Positions 18,063 through 26,800 of a stretch of 64,000 nucleotides of DNA are shown piece after piece. Position numbers and translations under genes: made by a program. Location: NCBI RefSeq assembly GCF_004803465.1, contig NZ_SRSF01000004.1, forward strand, positions 124,001-188,000, given 5' to 3'. Source of the stretch: Neolewinella litorea (GTDB taxonomy: Bacteria > Bacteroidota > Bacteroidia > Chitinophagales > Saprospiraceae). Numbering within the stretch: position 1 is the stretch's first letter; each line of letters begins with the position of its first letter. The notes under the pieces were generated by a model, which ran no database searches, had not been told where the DNA came from, and saw only the letters and a program-made list of their open reading frames with translations.

Positions 18063-20732
18063 TTAGAACTGCTCGTAGATATTCTGCAGGTCGGTGTTGG
18101 TCTCCGCGGCCTTAATGGCTTCGAGACTCGTACCCATCTCCAGGATCAGTTTGTTCAGGTCGCCGGCCTCACCCAGCTGCTCAATCTGCTCCGAAAGCGT
18201 AGTCCGCAGGTCGCTGATGGCCTTAGTCGCGGCCAGGCGACGCCAGGGGCTTTGCGACTGGTCCAGGGCAATCTCCTTCAGGCGGGAGACACCCGCGGTT
18301 TGATCGGCCGACTGCCCCTGCGCCAGCAGCGACTGGTAGGCCGTGTACAGATTGATGGCTGAGTAACCGTCGCTGCCCTCCAGCCGTTCTTCGAAGAAGG
18401 GCAGTTTGCTCAGGTCGCCGGATTCGCTGTAAAGTTGGGCGAGCGCCCCACTGATGTCCGGATTGTCAATATCCTCCAGCTGGCCGGCGGCTTCCGTGGC
18501 GGCGTCGGGGTCGGTGGCCACCAGGGCCTGAAGTCCGGCAGCAACCACCGAGTAGGCCCGGGCCTGCATGGCTTCCCGCGCGATCGGCGCCAGCTCTTCG
18601 TCGCCCACCTGGGCCAGTACATCGAGGGCGGCGGCCCGAACCTGGCTGCGGTCATCCTGCCGGGCGATGTTACGTACCCGTTCCAGCTGGACGGGCGTCG
18701 GATCCACCAGGCTCTGCACGGCCACCCCACGGATGGCGTAGAAGGTGTCCTGCAGGGCCGCCGTGAGGATCTCGTCCTCCAGTTCGGGTACCCCTTCCAT
18801 GCGGCCGATCAGTCCTACGGCTTCGTAGCGGTCAAAAAAGGCGGGGGCATAACGGTACTGCGCCGCCAGCTCCTGGCCCGTCTTTTGGTAGTCGTACTCA
18901 GCCAGCAACTGGTGGTGGGGGTCGAAAATAACTACGTCCGGATCGGTGTCGGCGGGGAAGGTGAAGGTCTGCTCGCGCTGCTCGATGGTAATGTCGTGGC
19001 GTTCGGCGGTGCCGTTGGTGTACACGTCGACGCTTACGGGGATTTTAAATACGGCGGGCACGTTGTCGTCGGTAGACTGTATCTGCTGGACGGTAAGCGA
19101 TACGCTGCCGTCTGCATAATCAGTAGTAATCCGGAGCCTGGGGTGGCCGGCCCGCAAGAACCACTGGTCGAAGAACCAGCTGAGGTCTTCTCCGGTGGTG
19201 TCTTCAAAGGCCATGCGGAGTTCGTCGATCTCGACGGCGGAGAACTTGTGGCGCTCCAGGTAGTGCTGGAGGCTGTTGAAGAAGGCTTCGTCGCCCACGT
19301 AATGGCGCAGCATGTGCAGCACGGCGCCGCCTTTGTTGTAGCTGTGGGCGTCGAACATGGCCTCCTTGTCCGGCACGTCGTACCAGATCAGTTCGTGGGG
19401 CGCCCCGTTCTGTACGGAACTGAAGTAACCCTGCCACTCCTCCAGCAGGTGGTAGTCGGCGGCATCTTTACCGTGCTGCTTCTCCATCCACAGGTACTCG
19501 CTGTAGTTGGCGAAACCTTCGTTGAGGGTGAGTTGCGACCAGCTCTCGCAGGTGACGAGGTCGCCGAACCAGTGGTGGAACATCTCGTGGGCCACGATCT
19601 TCTCGTTGATGTCCACGTCGATCAGGTCGCGGTCGGTACCGTTCATGAACTCGCCGAAGATGACGGCGGTAGTGTTTTCCATGGCGCCACTCACGTAGTC
19701 GCGCACCGCCACCTGGCTGTACTTCGGCCAGGGGTACTGCACGCCGGTCAGCTCGCTGAAAAAGGTCAGCATCTCAGGCGTATAGGGAAAAACGGAAGTG
19801 GCGTAGGGAGCGAATTTCGGCTCCATATAATAGTTGACGGGGATGCCGTTCCAGGGCTCGTCTTCCACGATCTCAAACTCTCCCACCACCAGCGCGAAGA
19901 GGTAAGGGGCGTGGGGCAGGTCCATTTTCCAGTAGTCCGTCCGCTTGCCTTCACCGGCCGGCTCGGAGCTGACCAGGATCCCATTGGAGAGCGTCTTGTA
20001 GCTGTCGTCGACGGTTACGTAGAGCTCCTGCGTGGTGCGCTCATTGGGTTTGTCGATGGTCGGGAACCAGCGGCTGTTGTTTTCCGTCTCGCCCTGGGTC
20101 CAGATCTGCCGTGGCTTGTCGCCTTCCTCACCGCGGGGGTTGATGAAGAAGAGGCCCTTGTCGGAAGTAATGGCCTGTCCGGCCCCGCCCCCTTCCGCTG
20201 GGGTAGCGGTATAGTCGAGCACCACGGTGTATTCCTGACCGCGGGTGTAGGCGCGGTCCAACTGAATGGTCACCTGCTGCCGGTCGTCGTCGTAGGCGTA
20301 TTCCAGGGGGGTGCCGTCGCCGTTGGTGATGGACCGGAAGGTGAAGTTCTTCGCGTCCAGCGTCAGTTCGTCGCTGGGCCGGAAGATGGGCTTAAGCCGC
20401 AGGGTCGCCTTGCCGATGACCATCTCCTGCTCCCAGTCGAAGCTCACTTCCAGTTTGGTGTGCAGCAGGTCGTGCACCCGGTTGAACGCGATCGCGCGTG
20501 GGGGCAGGGTAGTGGGCACTTCCTCCGGGGCCGTACCTTCCATTTCCTCTTCCGTGATCTCACCGTTGGTGGCCGGGCTCACCGTCAGGGTGTCCAGGTT
20601 GCGCGTTTCGGTGATGGTGGGGTCGCTCGTCTCCGCGGGGGTAGGGGTGGTAGCTACCGCCGGGCGGGTGGTTGAACAGCTGACGACCAGAAGGAGGGCG
20701 GCCAGCAGGCCCGTAAGGCTCAGTTGTTGCAT
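18063..20732 (-). CDS. M1-family aminopeptidase lipoprotein
   Basis: Zinc metallopeptidase, gluzincin M1 family. The lipoprotein signal MQQLSLTGLLAALLLVVSC puts Cys19 as the lipid-bearing residue, so the enzyme is probably periplasmic or outer-membrane anchored. The zinc motif HEMFHHW begins at His382 and is followed by NEGFANY supplying the third ligand. The exopeptidase signature is VSGAMENTTAV. The C-terminal third consists of HEAT-like helical repeats (DPTPVQLERVRNIARQDD and similar). 889 aa. It probably trims peptides taken up for nutrition. Confidence 0.92.
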   Translation of the reverse strand: MQQLSLTGLLAALLLVVSCSTTRPAVATTPTPAETSDPTITETRNLDTLTVSPATNGEITEEEMEGTAPEEVPTTLPPRAIAFNRVHDLLHTKLEVSFDWEQEMVIGKATLRLKPIFRPSDELTLDAKNFTFRSITNGDGTPLEYAYDDDRQQVTIQLDRAYTRGQEYTVVLDYTATPAEGGGAGQAITSDKGLFFINPRGEEGDKPRQIWTQGETENNSRWFPTIDKPNERTTQELYVTVDDSYKTLSNGILVSSEPAGEGKRTDYWKMDLPHAPYLFALVVGEFEIVEDEPWNGIPVNYYMEPKFAPYATSVFPYTPEMLTFFSELTGVQYPWPKYSQVAVRDYVSGAMENTTAVIFGEFMNGTDRDLIDVDINEKIVAHEMFHHWFGDLVTCESWSQLTLNEGFANYSEYLWMEKQHGKDAADYHLLEEWQGYFSSVQNGAPHELIWYDVPDKEAMFDAHSYNKGGAVLHMLRHYVGDEAFFNSLQHYLERHKFSAVEIDELRMAFEDTTGEDLSWFFDQWFLRAGHPRLRITTDYADGSVSLTVQQIQSTDDNVPAVFKIPVSVDVYTNGTAERHDITIEQREQTFTFPADTDPDVVIFDPHHQLLAEYDYQKTGQELAAQYRYAPAFFDRYEAVGLIGRMEGVPELEDEILTAALQDTFYAIRGVAVQSLVDPTPVQLERVRNIARQDDRSQVRAAALDVLAQVGDEELAPIAREAMQARAYSVVAAGLQALVATDPDAATEAAGQLEDIDNPDISGALAQLYSESGDLSKLPFFEERLEGSDGYSAINLYTAYQSLLAQGQSADQTAGVSRLKEIALDQSQSPWRRLAATKAISDLRTTLSEQIEQLGEAGDLNKLILEMGTSLEAIKAAETNTDLQNIYEQF

Positions 20733-20767
20733 TTGGCTTGGTTTGAAGAAGTAGGACGCGCAAGGCC

Positions 20768-20781
20768 CCCAAATGTTTGGG
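20768..20781. promoter_or_regulatory. Palindrome upstream of the M1 peptidase gene
   Basis: CCCAAA and TTTGGG arms flank TG, about 36 bp before the peptidase start. Could be an operator or a small hairpin. No -7 box was recognised nearby. Confidence 0.3.
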
Positions 20782-20892
20782 CGACCGTGCCGCTTTGCCT
20801 GTGGATGTCGGGCGCTGCACGCGGGTGCCGGGGAATTTCCCCCGATGCCATCTTTACTGGCTACCCCTACGGGAACGGGGAGCAGTCACTGA

Positions 20893-20931
20893 CAAAAGAG
20901 GGGCGACAACGAAACCATTCGCTGTCGCCCC
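20893..20931 (-). terminator. Terminator of the Spy-like gene
   Basis: On the minus strand GGGGCGACA and TGTCGCCCC form a 9-bp stem with a 14-nt loop, followed by TCTTTTG. It lies about 57 bp after the stop codon. Confidence 0.75.
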
Positions 20932-20987
20932 CGTATGCCGGATATAGTTGCCGTGACGCCACCGGCGCACGCACTGAGCAGGTGTTC

Positions 20988-21371
20988 CTAGCCCCGGTCG
21001 CGCTGCCGTGGGCGCTGGTGACCCGCCTTGCCATCCTGGTGGCGTTCGCGGCGACCGGCCTCCAGGGCTTCGAGTTTCTTGAACTGTTCCGCGGTGAGGA
21101 CTTCCTTGATCCGGGCTTTACGCTCGGAACGGGCTTTTTCCATGGTCTGCCGCATTTCCTCGCGGGCAGCTTCTGCGTCGCGGGCAAAGGCAGTGTTTAT
21201 TTCTTTCACTTGATCCGCCTGCTCGGGGCTGAGGTCGAGCACCGTGGTCAGCCGCTCCGCTTGCCGTTCGGCGCGGGCTACGGGATCAAGTCCGGCGTCG
21301 TCCTGGGCGAAGAGCCCACCGGCGGTGAGGAAGAAAAGGAAAGCGAAAAGGATCATTCTGGTAGTTTTCAT
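20988..21371 (-). CDS. Spy/CpxP-like periplasmic helical protein
   Basis: 127 aa. A signal peptide (MKTTRMILFAFLFFLTAGGLFAQ written in parts: MKTTRMILF, then FLTAGGLFAQ) is followed by a charged helical domain. Its LTxxQ-like motifs are LDLSPEQADQVKEI and VLTAEQFKKLEALE. This matches Spy/CpxP and DUF4890-type proteins, ATP-independent chaperones or stress sensors of the envelope. The ATG at 21371 is preferred because it starts the signal peptide directly. The C-terminal tail is Arg/Gln-rich and possibly disordered. It is divergent from the sensor-kinase operon. Confidence 0.75.
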   Translation of the reverse strand: MKTTRMILFAFLFFLTAGGLFAQDDAGLDPVARAERQAERLTTVLDLSPEQADQVKEINTAFARDAEAAREEMRQTMEKARSERKARIKEVLTAEQFKKLEALEAGRRERHQDGKAGHQRPRQRDRG

Positions 21372-21529
21372 CGGAATCGGTTTTGGTGATGAGGAGCGAA
21401 GCGGGCTTTTCCGCTTCTGTTGATACAAATATGCCGGAAGCGCTTACGCCGGCCAATTCTTTTCAACGAACGGGCCGATTGCTTCAACGAACCGCCACCG
21501 AAACCCTTTTCTGCCCGCGCTTCAGGGGC

Positions 21530-21537
21530 GACCTTTG
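21530..21537 (+). promoter_or_regulatory. Near-match -7 box of the sensor kinase gene
   Basis: GACCTTTG (G in place of the first T) is followed by five bases and the ATG at 21543. Confidence 0.4.
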
Positions 21538-21542
21538 TCGGG

Positions 21543-22574
21543 ATGAAACCACTGGACTACTCCCGTATTGCCAGACAGGCCCTCGCCTGGGTAGGGGTGT
21601 GGGTGGTGGTCTTTCTGGTGCTGGGGGGTGGATTCGCTACGCCGGTGCGCGGCATCTTCCGGCTTCTCCCCCTCTTGCTTGCCATTGCACTGGTGGTAGC
21701 CGTCAACGGAGCCGTGTTGCTGCCCCGCCTGTACTTCACCGGTCGGCGCGGGTGGTTCGTTTTGGCCGGCGCGGTACTGGTACTGGCGCTCAGCTTCTTT
21801 TTGCAGTACGGGATGGCACCCGACCGGGCCTTCCCCATCCGCTTCGGACGGGGGGCGCGGGCGGCGGGCCCGGGCATGGCCACCCTCCGCTACCTTCTGC
21901 CCCTGGCCACCGCCTTTCTGGGCTCGTCGCTCTTCGAGGTCATGCGGTACGCCGGGTACCAGGAAAAACAGGCCGTGCAAGCCCAACGTGAGCAGCTCGC
22001 TACGGAACTGAAGTTTCTCAAGTCGCAGGTCAACCCCCATTTCCTTTTCAATAGTCTCAATAACATCTACACCCTCACGCTACTGCGCGACGAGCAGGCT
22101 TCCGAAAGCCTGCTGCGGCTGTCCGGCATGCTCCGGTATATGCTCTACGACTCCGAGACGGAAGCGGTACCCCTCGGCCGGGAGATCGAGTACATCCGCA
22201 ATTACATCTCCCTTCGGCGGCTGAAGGACAGCCGTAACATGAATATCCGGGCTGACCTCGACGAGAGCCGGCCCCAACTTCCGATCGCCCCGCTGCTGCT
22301 GATCCCCTTCGTTGAGAATGCCTTCAAGCACAGCCGCGTGGAGGACCTGCCCGACGCCTTCGTGCACGTGTCGCTTTCGACCACCCCCGGCGGCATACGG
22401 TTCGCGGTGGAGAACACCGTGCCAGTGGTTCCCTCCCCGGTCGATTCCGTAGGGGGCATCGGCCTGGATAACGTCCGTAAGCGGCTGGCGCTCCTGTACC
22501 CCGACCGGCATGCGTTGCAGGTAATTGATCAGGGCCGTCGTTTCTCCGTCAGCCTAAGCCTGGAATTGTCATGA
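21543..22574 (+). CDS. LytS-type sensor histidine kinase
   Basis: 343 aa. Four hydrophobic segments (about residues 14-36, 40-60, 66-86 and 105-125) are followed by a coiled linker and a His_kinase (LytS/YehU) domain. The phosphoacceptor is His166 in NPHFLFNSLNN, and the ATP-binding N-box is IPFVENAFKHS. There is no periplasmic sensor domain, so the signal is probably sensed in or near the membrane. The start at 21543 is preferred over an open extension to 21420. ATGA overlap with the response regulator gene. Confidence 0.92.
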   Translation: MKPLDYSRIARQALAWVGVWVVVFLVLGGGFATPVRGIFRLLPLLLAIALVVAVNGAVLLPRLYFTGRRGWFVLAGAVLVLALSFFLQYGMAPDRAFPIRFGRGARAAGPGMATLRYLLPLATAFLGSSLFEVMRYAGYQEKQAVQAQREQLATELKFLKSQVNPHFLFNSLNNIYTLTLLRDEQASESLLRLSGMLRYMLYDSETEAVPLGREIEYIRNYISLRRLKDSRNMNIRADLDESRPQLPIAPLLLIPFVENAFKHSRVEDLPDAFVHVSLSTTPGGIRFAVENTVPVVPSPVDSVGGIGLDNVRKRLALLYPDRHALQVIDQGRRFSVSLSLELS

Positions 22575-23290
22575 GCGTACTGAACTGCCTGATCGTCGAC
22601 GATGAAGAACTGGCCCGCCGGCTGGTACGCGCGTACTGCGACCGCCTGCCGGGACTGCGGGTGATTGGCGAGGCACCCAACCCGGTGGCCGCCCTGCCGT
22701 TGTTGCGGGAAACGACCGTTGACCTGCTGTTCCTCGACATCCAGATGCCGGAGATGATCGGGCTGGATTTCCTGCGCACCCTGCGTCGGCGGCCCGCCGT
22801 CGTCCTCACCACCGCCTACTCCGAGTACGCGCTGGAAGGGTTTGACCTGGACGTGGCGGACTACCTCCTCAAGCCCTTCGGTTTCGAGCGCTTCGTGCGC
22901 GCCGTCGGTAAGGCCAGAGATCACCGCTTTGCGGCCAGCTACGGCACCGGCGCGCCGCCGCCCCCGAATGCCATGACGGAATCGCCCACCTACCAGGTGG
23001 TGCGGGCCGACCGAAAAGTGTACCGCATCCCCCACGCCGAGATCCTGTACGTGGAAAGCCTGCGGGAATACGTGGCCTACCATACGTCCCGGGGCCGGAC
23101 GGTCGCCCTGGGTTCCCTGCGGCAACTGGAGGAGGAGCTGCCGGCCAATTTCCTGCGCGTGCATAAGTCCTTCATCGTGGCCGCCGACAAGGTAGAAGTT
23201 CTGGAAGGTAACCAGTTGCTCGTGGGACAGGCGCGGATTCCCATTGGCGGGAGCTACCGGGAGGCGGTCAAGTTAAGATTGTTCCCTTAA
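22571..23290 (+). CDS. LytTR-family response regulator
   Basis: 239 aa. The receiver domain has acidic pocket DDEE at 12-15 and phosphoacceptor Asp56 in FLDIQMP. A LytTR DNA-binding domain follows (about residues 140-239: ILYVESLREYVAYHT ... FLRVHKSFIV). Partner of the overlapping kinase gene. Targets unknown; the divergent Spy-like gene is a plausible one. Confidence 0.94.
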   Translation: MSVLNCLIVDDEELARRLVRAYCDRLPGLRVIGEAPNPVAALPLLRETTVDLLFLDIQMPEMIGLDFLRTLRRRPAVVLTTAYSEYALEGFDLDVADYLLKPFGFERFVRAVGKARDHRFAASYGTGAPPPPNAMTESPTYQVVRADRKVYRIPHAEILYVESLREYVAYHTSRGRTVALGSLRQLEEELPANFLRVHKSFIVAADKVEVLEGNQLLVGQARIPIGGSYREAVKLRLFP

Positions 23291-23403
23291 CCATTAAATT
23301 TTGGTAACGAGCGAGTTACGTGTTTGCACAATCTTGTGAAAGTTATTACCTTAGTTACCCGGTCGCTATAATTGGTAGTGGCCGCGGATATGTACCGACG
23401 TAT

Positions 23404-23432
23404 GCGAAGTATGAATGAGCTGCGTACTTCGC
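23404..23432 (+). promoter_or_regulatory. Hairpin in the leader of a small membrane protein gene
   Basis: A perfect 8-bp inverted repeat, GCGAAGTA with TACTTCGC, spans a 13-nt loop and ends 24 bp before the ATG at 23456. No T-run follows. The preceding stretch 23291-23403 is AT-rich and holds TATAATTG, one mismatch from a -7 box, near 23368. Confidence 0.45.
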
Positions 23433-23455
23433 CATGGCACCAAAACCTTTGACCT

Positions 23456-23644
23456 ATGAGTCATTTACCCATCGTATTAGGCGTATTGGCCACGTTGTTG
23501 ATTTTTGCCGGGGCAGTTATGACAACCCAGTTGTCCGACAGCGCCACCTACAGCAGCTATCTGTTGGGTGCCGGCGTGGTATCTTTTATGGCGGGTGTGC
23601 TGGTGTTCCTTGTTCAGGAAGAGGATACCTTTGCCGAACGGTGA
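23456..23644 (+). CDS. Small two-helix membrane protein
   Basis: 62 aa with two hydrophobic helices (about residues 5-24 and 33-53) and a short acidic tail EEDTFAER. Function unknown. Supported by codon use, its own AT-rich upstream region with a hairpin, and clean boundaries with its neighbours. Confidence 0.6.
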   Translation: MSHLPIVLGVLATLLIFAGAVMTTQLSDSATYSSYLLGAGVVSFMAGVLVFLVQEEDTFAER

Positions 23645-23715
23645 GGCACCCGATTGCCCGGCCCAAGCCCTAGATTGTGGGTAAGGACTGCCGAAGAATC
23701 CGATATCCACAGCTC

Positions 23716-23988
23716 ATGAACTACTACCTTCTGTTCTACGAAACGGTCAAGGGCTACGAGGCCAAGCGCCAGCCCTACCGCGACAGCCACCTGCGTCTGG
23801 CCCGTGAGGCCCAGGAACGCGGCGAACTCATTATGGCCGGGGCCTTCGATCCGGCCGACGGGGCGGCCCTCCTCTTCAAGGGGGAGACGGCCACCGACGC
23901 CGAAGCCTTCGCCGAAGCCGATCCCTACGTGCGCAAGGGCCTCGTGAGCCGCTGGTACGTGAAGAAGTGGTCGGTAGTGGTAGAGTAG
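23716..23988 (+). CDS. YciI-like protein
   Basis: 90 aa, a single YciI-type dimeric alpha/beta barrel domain (YLLFYETVKGYEAKRQPYRDSH ... LIMAGAFDPADG, split here for length). The conserved His lies in RDSHLRLA and an Asp in DPADG. YciI-like proteins are thought to be small enzymes or binding proteins of unknown substrate. The start at 23716 (MNYYLLFYE) fits the family. Confidence 0.85.
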   Translation: MNYYLLFYETVKGYEAKRQPYRDSHLRLAREAQERGELIMAGAFDPADGAALLFKGETATDAEAFAEADPYVRKGLVSRWYVKKWSVVVE

Positions 23989-23996
23989 TACTTTTG
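23989..23996 (+). promoter_or_regulatory. -7 box of hisA, leaderless spacing
   Basis: TACTTTTG is followed by CGGC and the ATG at 24001, the same arrangement as at the phosphatase and OmpA genes. The box overlaps the end of the YciI-like gene region. Confidence 0.65.
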
Positions 23997-24000
23997 CGGC

Positions 24001-24714
24001 ATGTACATCATCCCCGCCATTGACCTGATTGACGGAAAGTGCGTGCGCCTGACCCAGGGCGATTACGCCCAGAAGACCGTTTACCACGAAGACCCCCTCA
24101 CGGTAGCCCGTGAGTTCGAGCAGGCCGGCCTGGAGCGCCTGCACGTGGTCGACCTCGACGGAGCCCGCGGCGGCGGCATCGTGAACCACCATGTCCTGGA
24201 GCGCATCGCTGGCGGCACCAATCTCAAGATCGACTGGGGCGGCGGGATGAAGAGCGACGAAGACCTGCGCATCGCCTTCGAAGCCGGTGCCCACCAGGTG
24301 ACCGGTGGCACCATCGCGGTGAAGCAACCAGAAGTTTTCCTGGGCTGGCTGGAGCGGTTCGGGCCTGAGCGAATCATCCTAGGCACCGACGTCCACGGCA
24401 CCCGCATCGCCGTGAGCGGCTGGGAGGAGTCCAGCGACCGGGAGCTGTTCGAGTTCCTGGCCGACTACGTGGCCCAAGGCGTGCGCTACACCATATGCAC
24501 CGACGTGAGCAAGGACGGACTGCTGCAGGGCACCGCCCGTGAACTCTACGCCCGCATTCGGCGGGAGCAACCGGAGGTGAAGCTCATCGCCAGCGGCGGC
24601 GTGACGACCACCGAAGACCTGGACGCCCTGGCGGCCCTCGATTGCTACGGCGTGATCGTGGGCAAGGCGATCTACGAGGGCCGCATCGGACTGGAGGAGC
24701 TGGCGGGATACTGA
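24001..24714 (+). CDS. hisA: HisA, phosphoribosyl-ProFAR isomerase
   Basis: Fourth step of histidine synthesis: isomerises ProFAR to PRFAR. 237-aa (beta/alpha)8 barrel with catalytic Asp8 in PAIDLIDGKCVRL and a second Asp in LGTDVHG. The phosphate-binding loops are DWGGGMK and IASGGV. It stands apart from other his genes here, with its own promoter box, whereas hisA usually sits in a his operon. Confidence 0.93.
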   Translation: MYIIPAIDLIDGKCVRLTQGDYAQKTVYHEDPLTVAREFEQAGLERLHVVDLDGARGGGIVNHHVLERIAGGTNLKIDWGGGMKSDEDLRIAFEAGAHQVTGGTIAVKQPEVFLGWLERFGPERIILGTDVHGTRIAVSGWEESSDRELFEFLADYVAQGVRYTICTDVSKDGLLQGTARELYARIRREQPEVKLIASGGVTTTEDLDALAALDCYGVIVGKAIYEGRIGLEELAGY

Positions 24715-24747
24715 TCGCGGCAGCCCGCCCAATAGTCCGCCCCATCC

Positions 24748-24755
24748 TACCTTTG
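24748..24755 (+). promoter_or_regulatory. -7 box of aroA, near-leaderless spacing
   Basis: TACCTTTG followed by GCCCC and the ATG at 24761. Confidence 0.65.
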
Positions 24756-24760
24756 GCCCC

Positions 24761-26011
24761 ATGACGCTCAGCTATCCAGGCGGTCCCCTCACCGGGCACC
24801 TCCGTCTCACCGGTTCCAAATCCATCGCCAACCGCGCCCTGCTCATCCGTGCCCTGACCCCGGGGGGCTTTGAAATCGACGGCCTGGCGGCCGCGGACGA
24901 CACCGTGCGGCTGCAACAACTACTGGAGAGCGACGAGGAGGTGCTGGATTGCGGTCCGGCTGGAACGACCTACCGTTTCCTTACCGGATACCTGTGTCGG
25001 CGGCGGGGCACCCAGATATTAACCGGCAGTGCGCGCATGAAGGAGCGGCCCATCGGCATCCTGGTGGATGCCTTGCGGTCGCTGGGCGCGGACATTGAAT
25101 ACGCCGAAAAAGAAGGCTATCCGCCCCTGCGCATCGGCTACAGTGCCCTGGATCGCAGCGACCGGGTGAGCATTGCGGCCGACACCAGCAGCCAATACAT
25201 CTCCAGTCTGCTCATGCTGGCACCCACCTTGCCGACGGGGCTGAAACTCACGCTGGAGGGGGAGATCGTCAGCCTGCCCTACATCAAAATGACCCTGGCC
25301 CTGATGCAGCACTTCGGCGTGCACCACCACTGGGAGGGGCAGACCATCGTGATCAACCCCCAGTACTACCAGGCCCGGTCGTTCACCGTGGAGGCCGACT
25401 GGTCGGCCGCCAGCTACTATTACAGCTTGGCGGCTCTGGCCGAATCTGCCGACCTGAAGATCGACGGCCTCTTTGCCGAAAGCCTGCAGGGCGACGCCGT
25501 GGTCCAGCAACTCTACGAGGAGTTCGGCGTGACTACCACCTTCACCGAAACGGGCGTGCGCCTGCAAAAGGCAGCGGGTACCCCGCCGCCGCCCCTGTTT
25601 GAGCACAATTTCGTGGAGTGCCCCGACATCGCGCAGACCCTCATGGGCACCTGCGCGGGACTGGGCGTGCAGGGGCTGTATTCCGGCCTGCAGACGCTCT
25701 TCATCAAGGAGACCGACCGCGTGAAGGCCATGAAGACCGAACTGGCGAAAGTGGGCGTGAGCCTGTACAAGATCCCGCCGCACATGACGGAGAAGACCGG
25801 CGTGCGCTACTTCGCCCAGGAGGGTCGGGCCGATTTCGCGGGCGGCACCCCGCGCTTTGCCACTTACCACGATCACCGCATGGCGATGGCCCTTGCCCCG
25901 CTGGCGCTCCTGCACCCCGTTGAAGTGGAGCACCCGGAGGTGGTGAACAAGAGTTACCCTGACTTCTACCGCGACCTGCAGACGATCGGACTGACCACCA
26001 AAGAAGCGTAG
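24761..26011 (+). CDS. aroA: 3-phosphoshikimate 1-carboxyvinyltransferase (EPSP synthase)
   Basis: Sixth step of the shikimate pathway: joins phosphoenolpyruvate to shikimate-3-phosphate. 416 aa with the two inside-out alpha/beta domains of the family. Recognisable motifs are LTGSKSIANRALLI (N-terminal substrate loop), CGPAGTTYRFLTGYL, DTSSQYISSLLMLAP and 'TYHDHRMAMALAPLAL' near the C-terminus. The sequence is of the divergent, shorter Bacteroidota type. ygjP-like follows after 3 bp. Confidence 0.95.
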   Translation: MTLSYPGGPLTGHLRLTGSKSIANRALLIRALTPGGFEIDGLAAADDTVRLQQLLESDEEVLDCGPAGTTYRFLTGYLCRRRGTQILTGSARMKERPIGILVDALRSLGADIEYAEKEGYPPLRIGYSALDRSDRVSIAADTSSQYISSLLMLAPTLPTGLKLTLEGEIVSLPYIKMTLALMQHFGVHHHWEGQTIVINPQYYQARSFTVEADWSAASYYYSLAALAESADLKIDGLFAESLQGDAVVQQLYEEFGVTTTFTETGVRLQKAAGTPPPPLFEHNFVECPDIAQTLMGTCAGLGVQGLYSGLQTLFIKETDRVKAMKTELAKVGVSLYKIPPHMTEKTGVRYFAQEGRADFAGGTPRFATYHDHRMAMALAPLALLHPVEVEHPEVVNKSYPDFYRDLQTIGLTTKEA

Positions 26012-26014
26012 TCC

Positions 26015-26791
26015 ATGCCCCGCACCCGCAAAACCGGCGAGCACCGCAGCACCCTGGACCTGAACGGGATCCCGGTACCGCTGCGCATCATCACCGAGCG
26101 GGGACGGCGGTCGACCATTGCCTCCGTGCGGCAGCGCGCCCTTTACATCCGGCTGCCGGCCGCCCTGAGCAAGGGGGAGCGGGAGCGCCGGATTACTGAG
26201 ATGCTCGACTGGGCCCGCAGAACCGCTGCGGAGAAACCGGAGGCCTTCGCCCACTTCGTCCCGCCTCCAGCGGCCGGCGCGTACACTTTCGCCTTCCGCG
26301 GTCACGAATACCGAATTACGGTGGAGGCCCACGACGGGGCCACGCACCGGATTGTTGCCACCCCGGATCTTGGCTTGCGGGTAGCCCTCAGCACCCGCGA
26401 TCCCCGCCCCAATCCGACGCAAGCCATCCCCCGACTGCTGGCTAAACACTTTGGCCGCCGCTATCTGCCGGAAGTTTCCCGGCGGGTCCACGAGCTCAAC
26501 GACCGGCACTTCAAGCGCACCATCCGGGCGGTGAAGCTCAGCGACACCTACAGTCGTTGGGGGTCGTGCTCCCACCTCGGTAACATCAACCTGGCGACCC
26601 GTCTGCTGCTGGCTCCCCCCGAGGTGCTCGACGCGGTGATCATCCACGAACTGGCCCACCTGGTGGTAGCCGACCATTCCGCCCGCTTCTGGGCCGAAGT
26701 GGCGCGCGCCCTGCCGGAGTATGAGCGCTACGACCAGTGGCTGCGGGAAAACGGGAACGGCCTGCGCTTCGATCCGCAAGTATTGGGCTAA
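26015..26791 (+). CDS. YgjP-like zinc metallopeptidase (DUF45)
   Basis: 258 aa with zinc motif HELAHLVVADHSARFW and the upstream family signature YSRWGSCSHLGNINLATRL. Members are predicted cytosolic gluzincin peptidases often encoded near restriction or repair genes, and their substrates are unknown. It sits 3 bp after aroA, so it is probably co-transcribed. Its last codons overlap the -7 box of the OmpA gene. Confidence 0.88.
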   Translation: MPRTRKTGEHRSTLDLNGIPVPLRIITERGRRSTIASVRQRALYIRLPAALSKGERERRITEMLDWARRTAAEKPEAFAHFVPPPAAGAYTFAFRGHEYRITVEAHDGATHRIVATPDLGLRVALSTRDPRPNPTQAIPRLLAKHFGRRYLPEVSRRVHELNDRHFKRTIRAVKLSDTYSRWGSCSHLGNINLATRLLLAPPEVLDAVIIHELAHLVVADHSARFWAEVARALPEYERYDQWLRENGNGLRFDPQVLG

Positions 26792-26796
26792 TTTTG
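26789..26796 (+). promoter_or_regulatory. -7 box of the OmpA lipoprotein gene, leaderless spacing
   Basis: TAATTTTG is followed by CGGC and the ATG at 26801. The first bases of the box are the stop codon of the upstream gene. Confidence 0.65.
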
Positions 26797-26800
26797 CGGC

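Noticed and set aside
18435-20675. 746-codon open frame antisense to the M1 aminopeptidase gene
   Set aside because: High-GC mirror frame. The sense strand carries the complete zinc motif, signal peptide and family match; the antisense product has no domain.
25019-26779. 586-codon open frame antisense to aroA and the YgjP-like gene
   Set aside because: Crosses two well-supported sense genes, and its composition (Gly/Arg/His/Val-rich) is typical of shadow frames.
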